From Spongiactinospora rosea (GTDB taxonomy: Bacteria > Actinomycetota > Actinomycetes > Streptosporangiales > Streptosporangiaceae): 64,000 nucleotides of DNA. Position numbers and translations under genes: made by a program. The stretch spans positions 186,001-250,000 of the forward strand of contig NZ_QMEY01000002.1 of the NCBI RefSeq assembly GCF_003315795.1, written 5' to 3'. The notes under the pieces are model-generated. The model was not told the DNA's origin. It saw only the letters and a program-made list of their open reading frames with translations, and did no database searches. This document shows positions 36,590 through 46,900 of the stretch, piece after piece; the first letter of the stretch is position 1, and each line of letters opens with the position of its first letter.

Positions 36590-39500
36590 TTATGAGATCG
36601 GCTTGGGCTTGGGCAGGGCGGGCTTCATGTGGGGGTCGGGTTTACGGCTCTTGCGGGGACCGGCCGGTGGTGCGGCCGGCGGAGGCGCCGCGCTGCTGGT
36701 GGTGCCGGTGGGCACCGGAGCGAGGGCGGCCGTGCCGGGGGCCGGGCCGAGCTTCTTCCAGGCGGTGCCGTTGCCGGGTTCGTCGGTGGCGGTGGTCCAC
36801 CAGTTGGCCCGCCAGTAGAAGCCGTTCCAGATGACGGTGCTCGCGGTGGTGCCGTCGGGGTCACCGGCGACGACCTGGGTGCCCGGCCGGTTGCCGCTGT
36901 TCTTGCCCTCGGCGACGTACGCGGGCTCGTAGGAGTCGTCGGCGAACGACACCAGTTGGTAACCGGTTCCACCGGCCGGGGTGCCGGTCGTGATGATGTC
37001 GTCCTCGCCCGGCCGCATGGTGCGCAGTTGCCACCACTGGTGCGGCTCGCCGTCGCAGTCGTGCACGCTGAGCGACTTGAGAACCCCGTCGGCCTGGAGG
37101 CACTTGCCGCGGCTCTTGATCCGGTACCAGCCCGCGCCGCCCTCCTCATCGACGCTCCACAACTGGTTCTCGTTGCCCGGCTGGTTCCCCACCAGGTGCG
37201 GGGTGTCCCAGTCGGCGGGGTGGTCCAGGACGTTGCTGCCGACCCAGTCCACGATCCGCCAGTCGTCGCCGTCCTTGTCGAAGGCGAACGTGCCGCGCGG
37301 GTTGTAGGGGTGCGGCTGCCACTCCTCGGCCTGGCAGTCCACCCCGTCGGCCATCTCCGGGGTGACGGTGGTGGCTCCCTTCTGGTCGTTCTGAGTGGAA
37401 CCGTAGGTGCGGGGGCCGGTCTTGAGGGTGACGTTGGCCGGGCCGGTGAGCGGCAGATAGTGGCGCAGCACGATGTCGTGGCTCGCGCCGGGCGCGATGT
37501 CCTCGCAGTAGCCGAGTTTCACGGTCACGCGATGGAAGTCGGCCTTCAATCCGCCGGTGTTGCTGCCCTCCCGCCCCTTTTCGATGACGACGTTCTTCCC
37601 GAATTCCTGATAATTGCCGTCCCGCAGGATCGGCGGCGCGGACGTCGGGATGTCAAAGGCGATCTCGGTGCCCGACGGCAGCGCGACGTCGGTGTCGTTG
37701 GTGATGCGCAGCTTGGGACGCATCGGGTAGAAGGGGTCGTCGTTCGGGAACTCCGGATCCTTTCCGGTGGGATAGTCCACCAGCTCGGCCTTAACGTCCA
37801 CGACGTAGTTCGGCAGCGTGGTCCCGCCCGCGCGGGTGGTCTCATAGCCGCCGGAACCGCGCAGTCCCTCATCGAGGCGGGTGGTCATGTCATAGCCCAT
37901 GCCGTAGTCGCCGCCGCCGAGTTCGGTGTAGTCGCCGGCCAGTTCCCACATCATGACGCCGCCGAGCTTGTGCTCCTTGACATAGTCGATTTTGGCGTCC
38001 AGCGAGGCGTTGTTCTCCGTGGACAGGAACACCTTCTTGTCGGCGTTCCACAGCCACGGGGCCTTCAATGCGTCGTCGTACTTCTCCTCGTAGGTCCCCT
38101 TCAGCTTGCCCTCCTCCTTGCCCGCGTCGGTGTAGGCGCGCAGGTAGTTCGGCGCCCTGCCCTTCTGGAGGTTCCTGGCGTGCCACATCGGATTGGAGCC
38201 GGACGCCACCTCCTGACCGGCCCCGCCCAGGTCGTGCCAGAGGTTGTCGATGCCGACCGCGCCGTTTCCGCAGGCCGTGGGGGTGGACGAACCGGAGCCC
38301 GGTCCTGTGCCGGGCTGGCACTGTCCCTGGTCCGGCAGGGCCGCCGCGCCCCACAGGCCGTCGGTGCCGCCGGCGACGTTCTTCCAGCCGCGGGTGTAGT
38401 AGGGAATGCCGATGTTGATCCGGCCCGGCGGCAGCGCGCCGCGGTAGTAGTGGTAGGCCCAGTCGACGTTGAAGTAACCGGTCTTGTCGTACTCCTTCGT
38501 CGAGTAGAAGTCGGCGGCCTCCAGCTCGTTGTCCTTACCGTCGTCGTACAACGGGGCCTGCGGGCCGACGAAGTGGTTCCACGAGCCGTGCATGTCGTAG
38601 GTCATCAGATTGACGAAGTCCTGGTACTGCAGCGCCTCACCGGCGTCGAAGCCGCGGACCAGGTAGCCCGAGGCCGAGGCCGCGGACGTGAGCAGGTAAT
38701 AGCGGTCCCGGTCCGCACCGGCCCGGTCCAGTTTCTCGCGCAGCGTCTTCATCAGCGCGTTGTAGCCCTTTTGCAGGCCCTTGCGGCGGGGGTCGGACAG
38801 CTCCCAGTCGGCGGGGTTGCCGGCCTTGGGCAGCGCGCTGGGATATTCGTAGTCGATGTCCACGCCGTCGAACACCGCTTTGTAGGTGTCGAGAAATTCG
38901 ACGACCGAGTCGGTGAACGTGTCGATGCCGGCCTGGTTCACACTGCCGTCGGCGTTGGTGGCCATCGCGTAGAAGTTCCGTGTGTCGGCCCAGCCGCCCA
39001 CCGAGATCAGCGTCTTGACCTGTGGGTGCCGTTTCCTGAATTTGGCCAGCAGGTTGAAGTGGCCCTTGTAGGGCAGGCCGGGATCGGGCCGGGCGTCCAC
39101 GGCGTCCGGCCAGGTCATGCCGGTGGCCGGGTTGTCCGGGTGGGTGGTGTCGCCGACCGAGATCTTGTTGCCGTCGACCTTCGCGAACGCGTAGTTGATG
39201 TGGGTCAGCTTCGACCACGGGATGTTCGGCACCAGATAGCGCGGCTGGTTGTTCGCGCCGGTCCGCCAGCCGGTGAAGTAGCCGACCACCCGCTTGTCGC
39301 GTCCGCCGCCGCCCAGCCATTCCCGGCCGTCGGCGTCATAGGCCAGGCAGTACGGCGCGTCCACGCCGCGGGTCGCCGTCAGCCCCTCGGGGCGGCACCG
39401 CGAGTGCGGGCCGTCCACCACGGCCTTGCCCTGACGTCCGTCCTCGCCGTTGTCGTACGGGACACCTGCGGCGATCTTCAGGTCCTGCCGGTTCGGCCGT

Positions 39501-42310
39501 ACCCCGCCGGTCCAGTCGAAGATGCTGCCGCGCAGGCTCGGCCACATGACCGTGAGGTCCACGACGCTCGTCTCCAGCCTGCTCTGCCGCAGGTCGGAGA
39601 GCATCACCAGCACCGACACCACCTGGTTGCCGGAGATGAGATCGACCCACATCGCGGTCGGCCGCTGGTGCCGGATCAGCGCCGCGTCCACCCGCTTGGC
39701 GAACGGGGTGAACATCAGCGCCGGGATCGCGTCGGCGATGGGGGTCGGCTCCACGATCCAACTGTCCTTGTTGGCATCAACGGTGACCTGGAGCACCCCC
39801 ATCATGCCGTCCCGGAAGACCAGCGCCCGGTTCTTCTGGTCGCCGACCGCGGCGTCCACGCCGGACTCGAAGACGGTGCCCCGGAAGGGGTGGAAATAGT
39901 CCCTGATGGGCCCGGGGCCCTTGACGCGCCTGTCGTTGCCGGTCTCCGGGTCCAGCTCGACCCGCACGTACTGGTCGCCGCGGAACAGCATCAGCTCCTT
40001 GTCGGTGGAGGTACGTGCCTCGAAAACGGCGTCGATGCCCTCGGCGAAGTCGGTGTCGCGCAGGCTCGGCCAGTTGTCGCCGGCGTCCTTCACCTCGCCG
40101 AGCCAGCCGTCCGACTTGCCGATCGGTACGTCACCGGGGTGGATCGTGCCGTCGATGTCGGCGTCCGGGTTGAACCGGGCATAGCGGCCGTCCTGGAACA
40201 GGTAGTGGTCGGCGAGCCGGAAGCCGTCGCCGCGCCACGGATCGACGGTCTCCACGGCGTCGTCGATGGGCGACCGGGTCAGCCTCGAATCACCGGGGCG
40301 GTCGCCCGGCCGCCCGACGCACGGGAAGTACTTCTGCCCCGAGACCCCGATCTGCTGGACGGCGTCCGACAGGCAGGCGCTGAGGGCCTTCTGGCCGTGC
40401 GCGTTCGGGTGGATGGCCTCCGCCAGCTCGCCCGGCGTGGTGAACCCCTGGATGAACCGGACCCACTCGGCCTCGTCCGCGGGCATCGGATCGGACAGCG
40501 TTTCGCCGGACTTCGCCTGCCGGGCGGAGGTCGCGCACAGCTCGTGCCCGTTGAACGCGTCCTTCAGGTCGAGGAAGGCCACGCCGGCGCCGTTGGCCGC
40601 CCTCCGCAGCATGTCGCCGATGCCCTTGATGGCCCCGTCGCGGGTCCACGTCAGATCTGCGTCGTAGAAGGGGCAGCCGCCCTTGGTGTACCGGTCGTAG
40701 TGATCGCCCGGGTACCGCATGAACTCGGCGGGCGGCAGCGGGGACGGGTAGGACTGGAGGACGAGCCGGTAGCTGCCCTCGTCCTGCCCGGCGTCGCTCA
40801 TGGTGGCGCGGATGGCGGCGAGGACCTTGGAGACGTCCTTGCCCACGCCGCCGAGCCGTGCCTTGAGCTCCCCGTCGGCGCTGTCGCGGCAGGCCGGGAA
40901 GTTGCCCATGAACCTCGTCACGCAGTCCTTCACGATGTCGGAGAACCCGAGGTCGTTGCCGCCGATGGACACCGCGATCGTGTGCACCTCGAACTCCGCG
41001 GCGATCTCGGCGAGTTGCTCGATCTGCGGTTTTTCTCCCTTGAAGGAGTCGGTGAGCAGGTGCTTGGTCTCGGCGCCCGAGCACGCGATGTTGAACTTGT
41101 GCTCCTGCGAGACCCCGGGGATCTCGACGCCCTTGATCTCCGCGACGTCGGAGCGGTGACAGGCGTGGCCGTTCTCATAGACCTCTCCGGCGGCGGATCG
41201 GTCGGTGCCCCAGGAGTCGCCACCGGTGGAGGTGTTGGCGTTGCCCTGCCAGCGCCCGCCCTCGCCGGAGATGTAGCTGTCCCCCATCGAGACGGCCGCG
41301 AGCTGGAGGCCCTCGATGGGACAGGCATCCGCGGCGGCGGCGAGCGGCGCGTTCGCCGGCGCCGTGCCGCCCGTGCAGGTGCCGGTACCGGCGGGCCCGA
41401 AGAACACCGGATAGTGATCGGAACCGTTTCTCGACCCCGCCCGGCTGGCGTTGTAGCCGTTGCCCGCGCCCTTGGCCACCATGTAATCCAGTTCGGCGCC
41501 GTGATCGTGGGTCCGCGAGCCCTGGGAGATGATGCGCTCGCCGGGGTCGAGTTCCGTGATGCTGTTCAACGCGGCCTGGTTCTCCGGGAAGTTGAGCTTG
41601 GCGGCCCCGCTGAGCCGGTTCCGCGACGCCCGGAACGCCTCCGAGTTCTCGGTGGGGAACCTGTTCCAGTCGCCCATCGCGGCCCAGTCGCTGATGAATC
41701 CGGGCACCTTGTGCAGGCTGGAGATGTCCTCGACCAGCGTGTCCGCGTTGTTGTTGGCGCGCTTCGGCGCCGTGGTGGCGTGGATGGAGTAATACCAGGC
41801 GTTGTCCACCCTCACGCCGAGGGCGGGAAAAGCGGTGTTCCCGTCCCAGTCATCCCGTACGTTGACCACGTGAACGTCCGTGGCCACGTTGGCGACGTTC
41901 AGGGTGGTGACGATCGCGATACCCCGGTTGTTTGAATTGGTGCGGATCACAAAGGCGGTTCCGCCGTTGCCGGAAAGCGTGTACTGCTCGACCCGCCAGC
42001 GCAGCGGGGACGAGGTCGTCCCGTCCGTGTTGAGGTAACGCACATCGTGATTCGTGGCGGTGAGGCCCAGGAACGGCCCGTTGACCACCTCCTGGAGTGC
42101 GGCGACCTTGACATTGTTGGTACTCATCAGATCGGGCACTTTGCCCGCGTTGTCCCCGCTTCCATGTAAGTTCCAGGTCATCGCGCCCTGGGCGATGGCC
42201 GCGTTCGCGGACGGCGGCTGCGGTACAACGACGAGGAGCCCGGCGACCAGCGTCAGGGCCAGCAGGTCGGCCGCCCGGCGCCTCCATCCACGACCCAATA
42301 ATCGAGACAT
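36590..42310 (-). CDS. Secreted CdtB-like nuclease / SGNH / GH18 chitinase fusion
   Basis: The 1906-aa protein has a signal peptide cut after about residue 37 (ANA), then several domains. (1) About 40-312: an endonuclease/exonuclease/phosphatase fold close to cytolethal distending toxin B, with Asn47 in TWNLHGS, Glu74 in LQEV, a His near 175 (SIHA), GDWNR near 213, LDYMV near 273 and SDHYPV near 297; all usual catalytic positions are filled. (2) About 330-650: an SGNH hydrolase with GDSYISGEG, GGND and HPNAHGQ. (3) About 690-985: hemopexin-like repeats (IDAVFEARTSTDKELMLFRG). (4) About 1000-1460: GH18 chitinase with SVGGW and catalytic DGVDIDYE near 1150. (5) From about 1470: accessory and ricin-B-like modules, then an aromatic chitin-binding stretch (WNGFYWRANWW, near 1836) and a Pro/Lys-rich tail. 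It should act outside the cell on chitin-bearing targets, with the nuclease as possible payload. The combined role is inference. The gene is divergent from the intradiol dioxygenase. Confidence 0.88.
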   Translation of the reverse strand: MSRLLGRGWRRRAADLLALTLVAGLLVVVPQPPSANAAIAQGAMTWNLHGSGDNAGKVPDLMSTNNVKVAALQEVVNGPFLGLTATNHDVRYLNTDGTTSSPLRWRVEQYTLSGNGGTAFVIRTNSNNRGIAIVTTLNVANVATDVHVVNVRDDWDGNTAFPALGVRVDNAWYYSIHATTAPKRANNNADTLVEDISSLHKVPGFISDWAAMGDWNRFPTENSEAFRASRNRLSGAAKLNFPENQAALNSITELDPGERIISQGSRTHDHGAELDYMVAKGAGNGYNASRAGSRNGSDHYPVFFGPAGTGTCTGGTAPANAPLAAAADACPIEGLQLAAVSMGDSYISGEGGRWQGNANTSTGGDSWGTDRSAAGEVYENGHACHRSDVAEIKGVEIPGVSQEHKFNIACSGAETKHLLTDSFKGEKPQIEQLAEIAAEFEVHTIAVSIGGNDLGFSDIVKDCVTRFMGNFPACRDSADGELKARLGGVGKDVSKVLAAIRATMSDAGQDEGSYRLVLQSYPSPLPPAEFMRYPGDHYDRYTKGGCPFYDADLTWTRDGAIKGIGDMLRRAANGAGVAFLDLKDAFNGHELCATSARQAKSGETLSDPMPADEAEWVRFIQGFTTPGELAEAIHPNAHGQKALSACLSDAVQQIGVSGQKYFPCVGRPGDRPGDSRLTRSPIDDAVETVDPWRGDGFRLADHYLFQDGRYARFNPDADIDGTIHPGDVPIGKSDGWLGEVKDAGDNWPSLRDTDFAEGIDAVFEARTSTDKELMLFRGDQYVRVELDPETGNDRRVKGPGPIRDYFHPFRGTVFESGVDAAVGDQKNRALVFRDGMMGVLQVTVDANKDSWIVEPTPIADAIPALMFTPFAKRVDAALIRHQRPTAMWVDLISGNQVVSVLVMLSDLRQSRLETSVVDLTVMWPSLRGSIFDWTGGVRPNRQDLKIAAGVPYDNGEDGRQGKAVVDGPHSRCRPEGLTATRGVDAPYCLAYDADGREWLGGGGRDKRVVGYFTGWRTGANNQPRYLVPNIPWSKLTHINYAFAKVDGNKISVGDTTHPDNPATGMTWPDAVDARPDPGLPYKGHFNLLAKFRKRHPQVKTLISVGGWADTRNFYAMATNADGSVNQAGIDTFTDSVVEFLDTYKAVFDGVDIDYEYPSALPKAGNPADWELSDPRRKGLQKGYNALMKTLREKLDRAGADRDRYYLLTSAASASGYLVRGFDAGEALQYQDFVNLMTYDMHGSWNHFVGPQAPLYDDGKDNELEAADFYSTKEYDKTGYFNVDWAYHYYRGALPPGRINIGIPYYTRGWKNVAGGTDGLWGAAALPDQGQCQPGTGPGSGSSTPTACGNGAVGIDNLWHDLGGAGQEVASGSNPMWHARNLQKGRAPNYLRAYTDAGKEEGKLKGTYEEKYDDALKAPWLWNADKKVFLSTENNASLDAKIDYVKEHKLGGVMMWELAGDYTELGGGDYGMGYDMTTRLDEGLRGSGGYETTRAGGTTLPNYVVDVKAELVDYPTGKDPEFPNDDPFYPMRPKLRITNDTDVALPSGTEIAFDIPTSAPPILRDGNYQEFGKNVVIEKGREGSNTGGLKADFHRVTVKLGYCEDIAPGASHDIVLRHYLPLTGPANVTLKTGPRTYGSTQNDQKGATTVTPEMADGVDCQAEEWQPHPYNPRGTFAFDKDGDDWRIVDWVGSNVLDHPADWDTPHLVGNQPGNENQLWSVDEEGGAGWYRIKSRGKCLQADGVLKSLSVHDCDGEPHQWWQLRTMRPGEDDIITTGTPAGGTGYQLVSFADDSYEPAYVAEGKNSGNRPGTQVVAGDPDGTTASTVIWNGFYWRANWWTTATDEPGNGTAWKKLGPAPGTAALAPVPTGTTSSAAPPPAAPPAGPRKSRKPDPHMKPALPKPKPIS

Positions 42311-42693
42311 GTGTCCCTTCCCGGTACGCGTTATGACAGCGTGGTGGTGGACTGACGATGACGGCCGTCAAGCGCAGAGTATTTCGCCTGACATCCACCT
42401 GACAGTCCACTTTTTATCCATTCCGGGACGGTCATGAAGGGTCGCGCAATTCGGCCTGACCAGGCGGCCGAAAAAGGGGCTCCTTATCCATCGCCGCGAT
42501 CTTCGGGGCGCCGCGGCCTCATATCGGCCGGCACCTGTCACGCCGCTATATGGAGCCCGCCATAACGTCGATATTATAGATTTCTGTAGGGTACTCAGGG
42601 TAAATGCGTGATGCCAGCTTCTGGGGTAGCGGCCCGGTGCTTACAAGCATCCGGGCCGTACGGTAAACCGCTCAGCAAACCAAGGAGATCACT
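42311..42693. promoter_or_regulatory. Divergent promoter region
   Basis: This 383-bp gap separates the minus-strand CdtB-chitinase start from the plus-strand dioxygenase start and should hold both promoters. The A/T-rich ATATTATAGATTT at about 42571-42583 is a plausible -10 area for the dioxygenase. On the other side, the A/T run around 42410-42420 may serve the minus-strand gene. No clear operator repeat was seen. Confidence 0.4.
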
Positions 42694-43527
42694 GTGGAAG
42701 CCGAGCACACCGGCGCCGCGAGGGAGCCGGAATCCGGACAGGGCGGCAAGGTCATCTCGCGGAAGACCCTGCTGAAGGCCGCCGTCATGGCAGCGCCGAT
42801 CCCCATCCTGGTCCCCCAGATTCCCGCGCTCGCCCGCAGCATGGCCCCCGGGCAGACCCTGGAGCCCACGCCGTACTGCCAGGAGCCCGAGGACCGCACC
42901 CCCGCGCAGACCGAGGGCCCGTACTTCAAGCCGAACTCCCCGCAGCGCGACACCTTGACCGGCGCCGGCACCCGCCTCGTCGTCAGCGGCTACGTCTTCA
43001 ACCTGGCGTGCCAGCCGATCGCCAACGCCCTGCTGGACTTCTGGCAGGCCGACAACAACGGCAACTACGACAACGTCGGCTACACCTTCCGCGGCCACCA
43101 GTTCACCAACGCGCAGGGCCAGTACCGGCTCACCACGATCGTCCCCGGCCTGTACCCGGGCCGGACCCGCCACATCCACGTCAAGGTCCAGGCCCCCGGC
43201 CGCCCGGTCCTGACGACCCAGCTCTACTTCCCGGGCGAGCCGCGCAACAACACCGACACGATCTACGACCCCCGCCTGCTGATGACGATCAGCTCATCCG
43301 GCGGTCAGCGCCAGGGCGCGTTCGATTTCGTGCTGAACATCGCCGGCGGCCCGACCGGCGGCCCCACCGGCACGGCCCAGCCGACCACCTGGCGCCCGAA
43401 CGTCCTCTACCAGGTGGGCCAGACGGTCGTCTACCAGAACGTCACCTACCGCTGCGCCCTCACCCACACCTCCCGCGTCGGCTGGGAACCCCCCAGGGTC
43501 CCCACCCTGTGGACCCGCGTCGGCTGA
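42694..43527 (+). CDS. Exported intradiol dioxygenase with CBM5/12 domain
   Basis: The 277-aa protein opens with a signal-like region (VISRKTLLKAAVMAAPIPIL) resembling a Tat leader but with only RK instead of two arginines. Residues about 70-215 are an intradiol ring-cleavage dioxygenase: QTEGPYFKP, the DFWQADNNGNYDN region with one iron-ligand Tyr, and PGLYPGRTRHIHVKV with the second Tyr and both His. These cleave catechols between the hydroxyls using Fe(III). After a Gly/Thr linker the last 45 residues (WRPNVLYQVGQTVVYQNVTY, then W-T-R-V) form a CBM5/12 chitin-binding module. A secreted dioxygenase of this build is known in Streptomyces. The GTG follows AAGGAG by six bases. Targets may be aromatics bound to chitinous or plant material. 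Confidence 0.92.
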   Translation: MEAEHTGAAREPESGQGGKVISRKTLLKAAVMAAPIPILVPQIPALARSMAPGQTLEPTPYCQEPEDRTPAQTEGPYFKPNSPQRDTLTGAGTRLVVSGYVFNLACQPIANALLDFWQADNNGNYDNVGYTFRGHQFTNAQGQYRLTTIVPGLYPGRTRHIHVKVQAPGRPVLTTQLYFPGEPRNNTDTIYDPRLLMTISSSGGQRQGAFDFVLNIAGGPTGGPTGTAQPTTWRPNVLYQVGQTVVYQNVTYRCALTHTSRVGWEPPRVPTLWTRVG

Positions 43528-43536
43528 CCCCCGCCC

Positions 43537-43565
43537 CCGGCGCCGCCCCTCCCGGGCGGCGCCGG
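43537..43565 (+). terminator. Hairpin after dioxygenase gene
   Basis: CCGGCGCCGCCC and GGGCGGCGCCGG form a perfect 12-bp stem around a five-base loop just after the dioxygenase stop. Being between convergent genes it may also end the minus-strand immunity/RHS transcript, although that gene's stop lies about 50 bp further right. Confidence 0.7.
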
Positions 43566-43615
43566 CACAGTTCCGCTAACGGCGTTCAGGCGGAGGCGAT
43601 CAGCGCAGGTGCTCT

Positions 43616-43909
43616 CTAGTCCCCTAGAAACCACAGATAGAGCAGCGTCCCGCGCTCGACCTGCGCGCACAGCCTTTCGATCTCCTCCACTACTTCGTGC
43701 CCCAGAATCCGACGGACAGACGGATCGGCTATTTCCCGAAGAAGTCTGACAACTTGCCGTGAATTAAACATCGTGTCCGCATACGGCAGCAGGCTTCCCA
43801 GGAATGGGAAACTATCCTCATCTATGCGCTGGAGCACTCTCCAGTCGATCCCGACGGATCCCTGACACACGATCTCGCCGCCCTCCTCGCGCACCTGGAG
43901 GTCGATCAT
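43616..43909 (-). CDS. Probable immunity protein for the RHS toxin
   Basis: The 97-aa protein is cytosolic, acidic and helix-rich (VVRLLREIADPSVRRILGHE, then VVEEIERLCAQVE), with no signal peptide. Its ATG overlaps the stop of the RHS toxin gene by four bases, the usual position and coupling of immunity genes in polymorphic toxin loci. I do not recognise an immunity family. Its base composition is clearly lower in GC than the neighbouring genes, like the toxin tip beside it, so the two were probably acquired or exchanged together. Binding and blocking the toxin domain is the inferred role. Confidence 0.7.
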   Translation of the reverse strand: MIDLQVREEGGEIVCQGSVGIDWRVLQRIDEDSFPFLGSLLPYADTMFNSRQVVRLLREIADPSVRRILGHEVVEEIERLCAQVERGTLLYLWFLGD

Positions 43910-46900
43910 GGGGCACCACCAGGGTGCAGGCCCGTGACCCGGCCGTTCTCTACCCAGACCACGATCCTGAACAGCCCATTCTCCGCTTGGTCGTAGCCGA
44001 TCGGATTGTTGCTCCTGCTCAGATCAAGGACATGCGAATGTCCGCCGCCGGTACCGAGGTTCATTCTGTCGATCGGCTTCCTCATCGCCAGTCTGGCCCA
44101 GTTGCGGATGTGATCCGGCGTGACCCATTCTGCAAATTTTGACTTCGATGCCCATTGCCAGGCGTCTGGATGGTTCGGGTCATGCCTCGGAAGGATATGT
44201 CCGTTCATCACCTCATCTGAGATGGTCCCGCTCCCGCAGTTATGGACAAGTACCGGGGAGACCCCTGCCAGGACATAATATGTGTGGCTGCCGGCGACGG
44301 TCAGGTCGTAGACGGCAGGGTGGGCCTGCCGCTCATCGACGCGGGAGAGCGGAACCGTCGTACCGTCGGGGGCGCGTAGAAGATCACCCTTCGTCAATTG
44401 ATCGGCACGAATCCATGCGCGGTCATCAGCGTCCCAGAACAAGTGGTGTTCAGTGGCCACAATGACACCAGTCGCGTCGCCCTTGCCGCCGTCGGTGTCC
44501 ACTGTGATCTGGAGCAGCTTGGCGTAGCCCGCACCGGAGACGGTGGCCAAGACCGGCTTGGGTGCGGTCTCGCCGGTCTTCGGGTCGGTGGCGAGGACCT
44601 TGTCGCCGGGCCTGATCAGTTCGATCGCCTTGTAGGTGCCGTCGGCCAGTTTGACCATGGTGCCCGCGGTGAAGCTGTTGCAGGAGGATCGTGCCCCGGA
44701 CGCGGCCTTCGCCTTGCCCGCCACCTTGGTCCCCGCTGATCTGGCGGCCGCGGTGCCCGCCGCTTCTCCGCCTCCGGCGGCCGCGCCGCCGCCGCGGCCG
44801 AGGGCGCTTTTGGCCTTGCCCGCGGCTTTGCCCGCTGCTGCGGCGACGACGCGGCCGGTCGCGGTGGTGGCGAGTTTGCCGAGTACCGCGCCCGCGCCCT
44901 TGCCGACGACGCCGCCCGCCGCGCCGGCGATGGCTCCGACGGCGGCGGCCTTGACGGCGCCTCCCGCGCTCCATTCGTCGCGGGGGGTGGAGACCAGATA
45001 GCCCGCCAGGTTGCCCGCGGCCCCACCGGCGGCGGCGCAGCCGACGCTGCCGGCGCCTCCGGTGGCCACCAGGCAGCCGCCCGTGACGACGACCGACACC
45101 GTGACGTTGACGATGGTGGCCTTGTGCTCCTGCCAGATCTTCTTGGCCTTGCAACCGAAGCTCCAGCGCCCGCAGGCGGGCGGGTTGCTCGGCGGGGGCG
45201 GCGGCGGGTAGGAGACGAAGTGGATGCCGCCGCCGCTGCCGCCCGGGTTCTTGATGGGGGTGACGCGGCAGGACGGGCAGGGCTGGGCGCCGCCGTCGTA
45301 CATCAGGCCCGTGGGGTCGGAGCCGGTGACCGGGTCGTTGTCGGCGTAGGCGTAGCCGTTCCAGCTCTGTGGGTCGCCGATGTCGAAGACGGGATCGACG
45401 GAGATGAAGCGGCCGATCTCGGCGTCGTACTCGCGTGCGCCGAGGTGCGTCAGGGCGGTGGCCTCGTCGATCATGCCGCCGACGAAGCCCTTCTGGCCCG
45501 GCCAGAAGCTCGGAGGAAGGCCGCGTTGCTGCCCGAAGGGGGTGAAGCGGCGGCGGTTGGTCGCCTGGGCGGCGGTGTCCTCGACGGAGGCGTCGGCGGT
45601 GCCGTGGTGGTCGGCGCCGAGCCAGGTCACGCCCCTGCGCGTACGGGTGGCGATGGTCTGCCCGGCGAACTCGTAGTAGCGGGTGCTGTTCTTGGCTCCG
45701 GTCCTGGTGTCCAGCCGGATCTCCATGCCCGCCAGGTAGAGGGTGGTGGAGGTGGGGTCGCGGCGGATGAGCCGGTCGCCGCCCGCGTCGTAGACGAAGG
45801 TGCTGACGCCGCTCGGGTCGGTGGACTTGGCCAGATGGCCTTCGACGTCCCATTCCAACAGGCGGCCCGAGCCGCGTTCGGTGGTGTTGCCCGCCTGGTC
45901 GTAGGCGTAGGTGTCGATCTGGCCGTCGCGGGTGCCGCCCTCGTACTCCACGGAGGTCAGCGTGTGCGGTCGCGGCTTGCCCTGCCCGGCGTAGGTGTAG
46001 GTCTTGGTGATGTCGCCGCCTGCCCGGTGGTCGATCTCCTTGGTGCGGTTGCCGGCGACGTCGTAGGCGAAGGACTGCCAGTAGGGCGCGGGCCCGCCGA
46101 CGACGCTTTGGGTGGGGTCGGCGGCGCAGTCGCCGGTCGAGGTGGTCCAGGCGTCGGTCAGGCGTTGCAGGTGGTCCTGGCGGAAGCACTGGACGTCGGG
46201 CGTCTGCCCGGACGGCGTGTCCGCGATCTTGGTGATGTTGCCCGAAGGGTCGTAGGTGTAGTTGGTGTCGGCGACCGAGATCGGGGCGGTCTCCCGCTCG
46301 AACACCGAGCGGGTGAGCCGCCCGGTGCCCTCCTCGTAGAAGTTGGTCTCCTTGACCCGCTTCAGGCCCGTGCTCATCGTGGTGTCGAGGATCTGGCCCA
46401 GCTTGGAGTACGTCGTCGAGGTGACGTAGTTGGTCAGGCCCCGCATCGTGACCGGGTTGCCCAGGTCGTCGTAGTCGTACAGCAGGGTCTCGCCGAGCAG
46501 GTCGCCCGCGGCGGGCAGCACGGTCCGGTGGACGGTGCCGTCCGGGTTGTAGTCGGTGGCGGTCTTGTACGTGCCCGCGAGCGCGCCCTCGGCGGCCGGG
46601 ATGACCGTCTGGGTGCCGGTGGCCCGGTAGGCGTTGTCGTAGCCGGTCACCGCGCTGCTGTAGGCGTCCATCGCGCCGGTGGCGGCGTTCTTGACGTACC
46701 GGGTCGAGCCGGTCGGCTGGCCCCTGACCACGGTCCCGTCGGGCAGTTCGTCGAACGTCCACTCGGCGAGCTTGGTGCCCGCGGCCGAGGTGCCCGCGTA
46801 CTCGGCGGTCTTGCGGCCGAGGGCGTCGTAGGTGAAGAACAGGCTGCCGCCGCGCGCGTCGGTGACCGTCGTGAGCAGGTCGCTCTTGTCGTCGTAGGCG

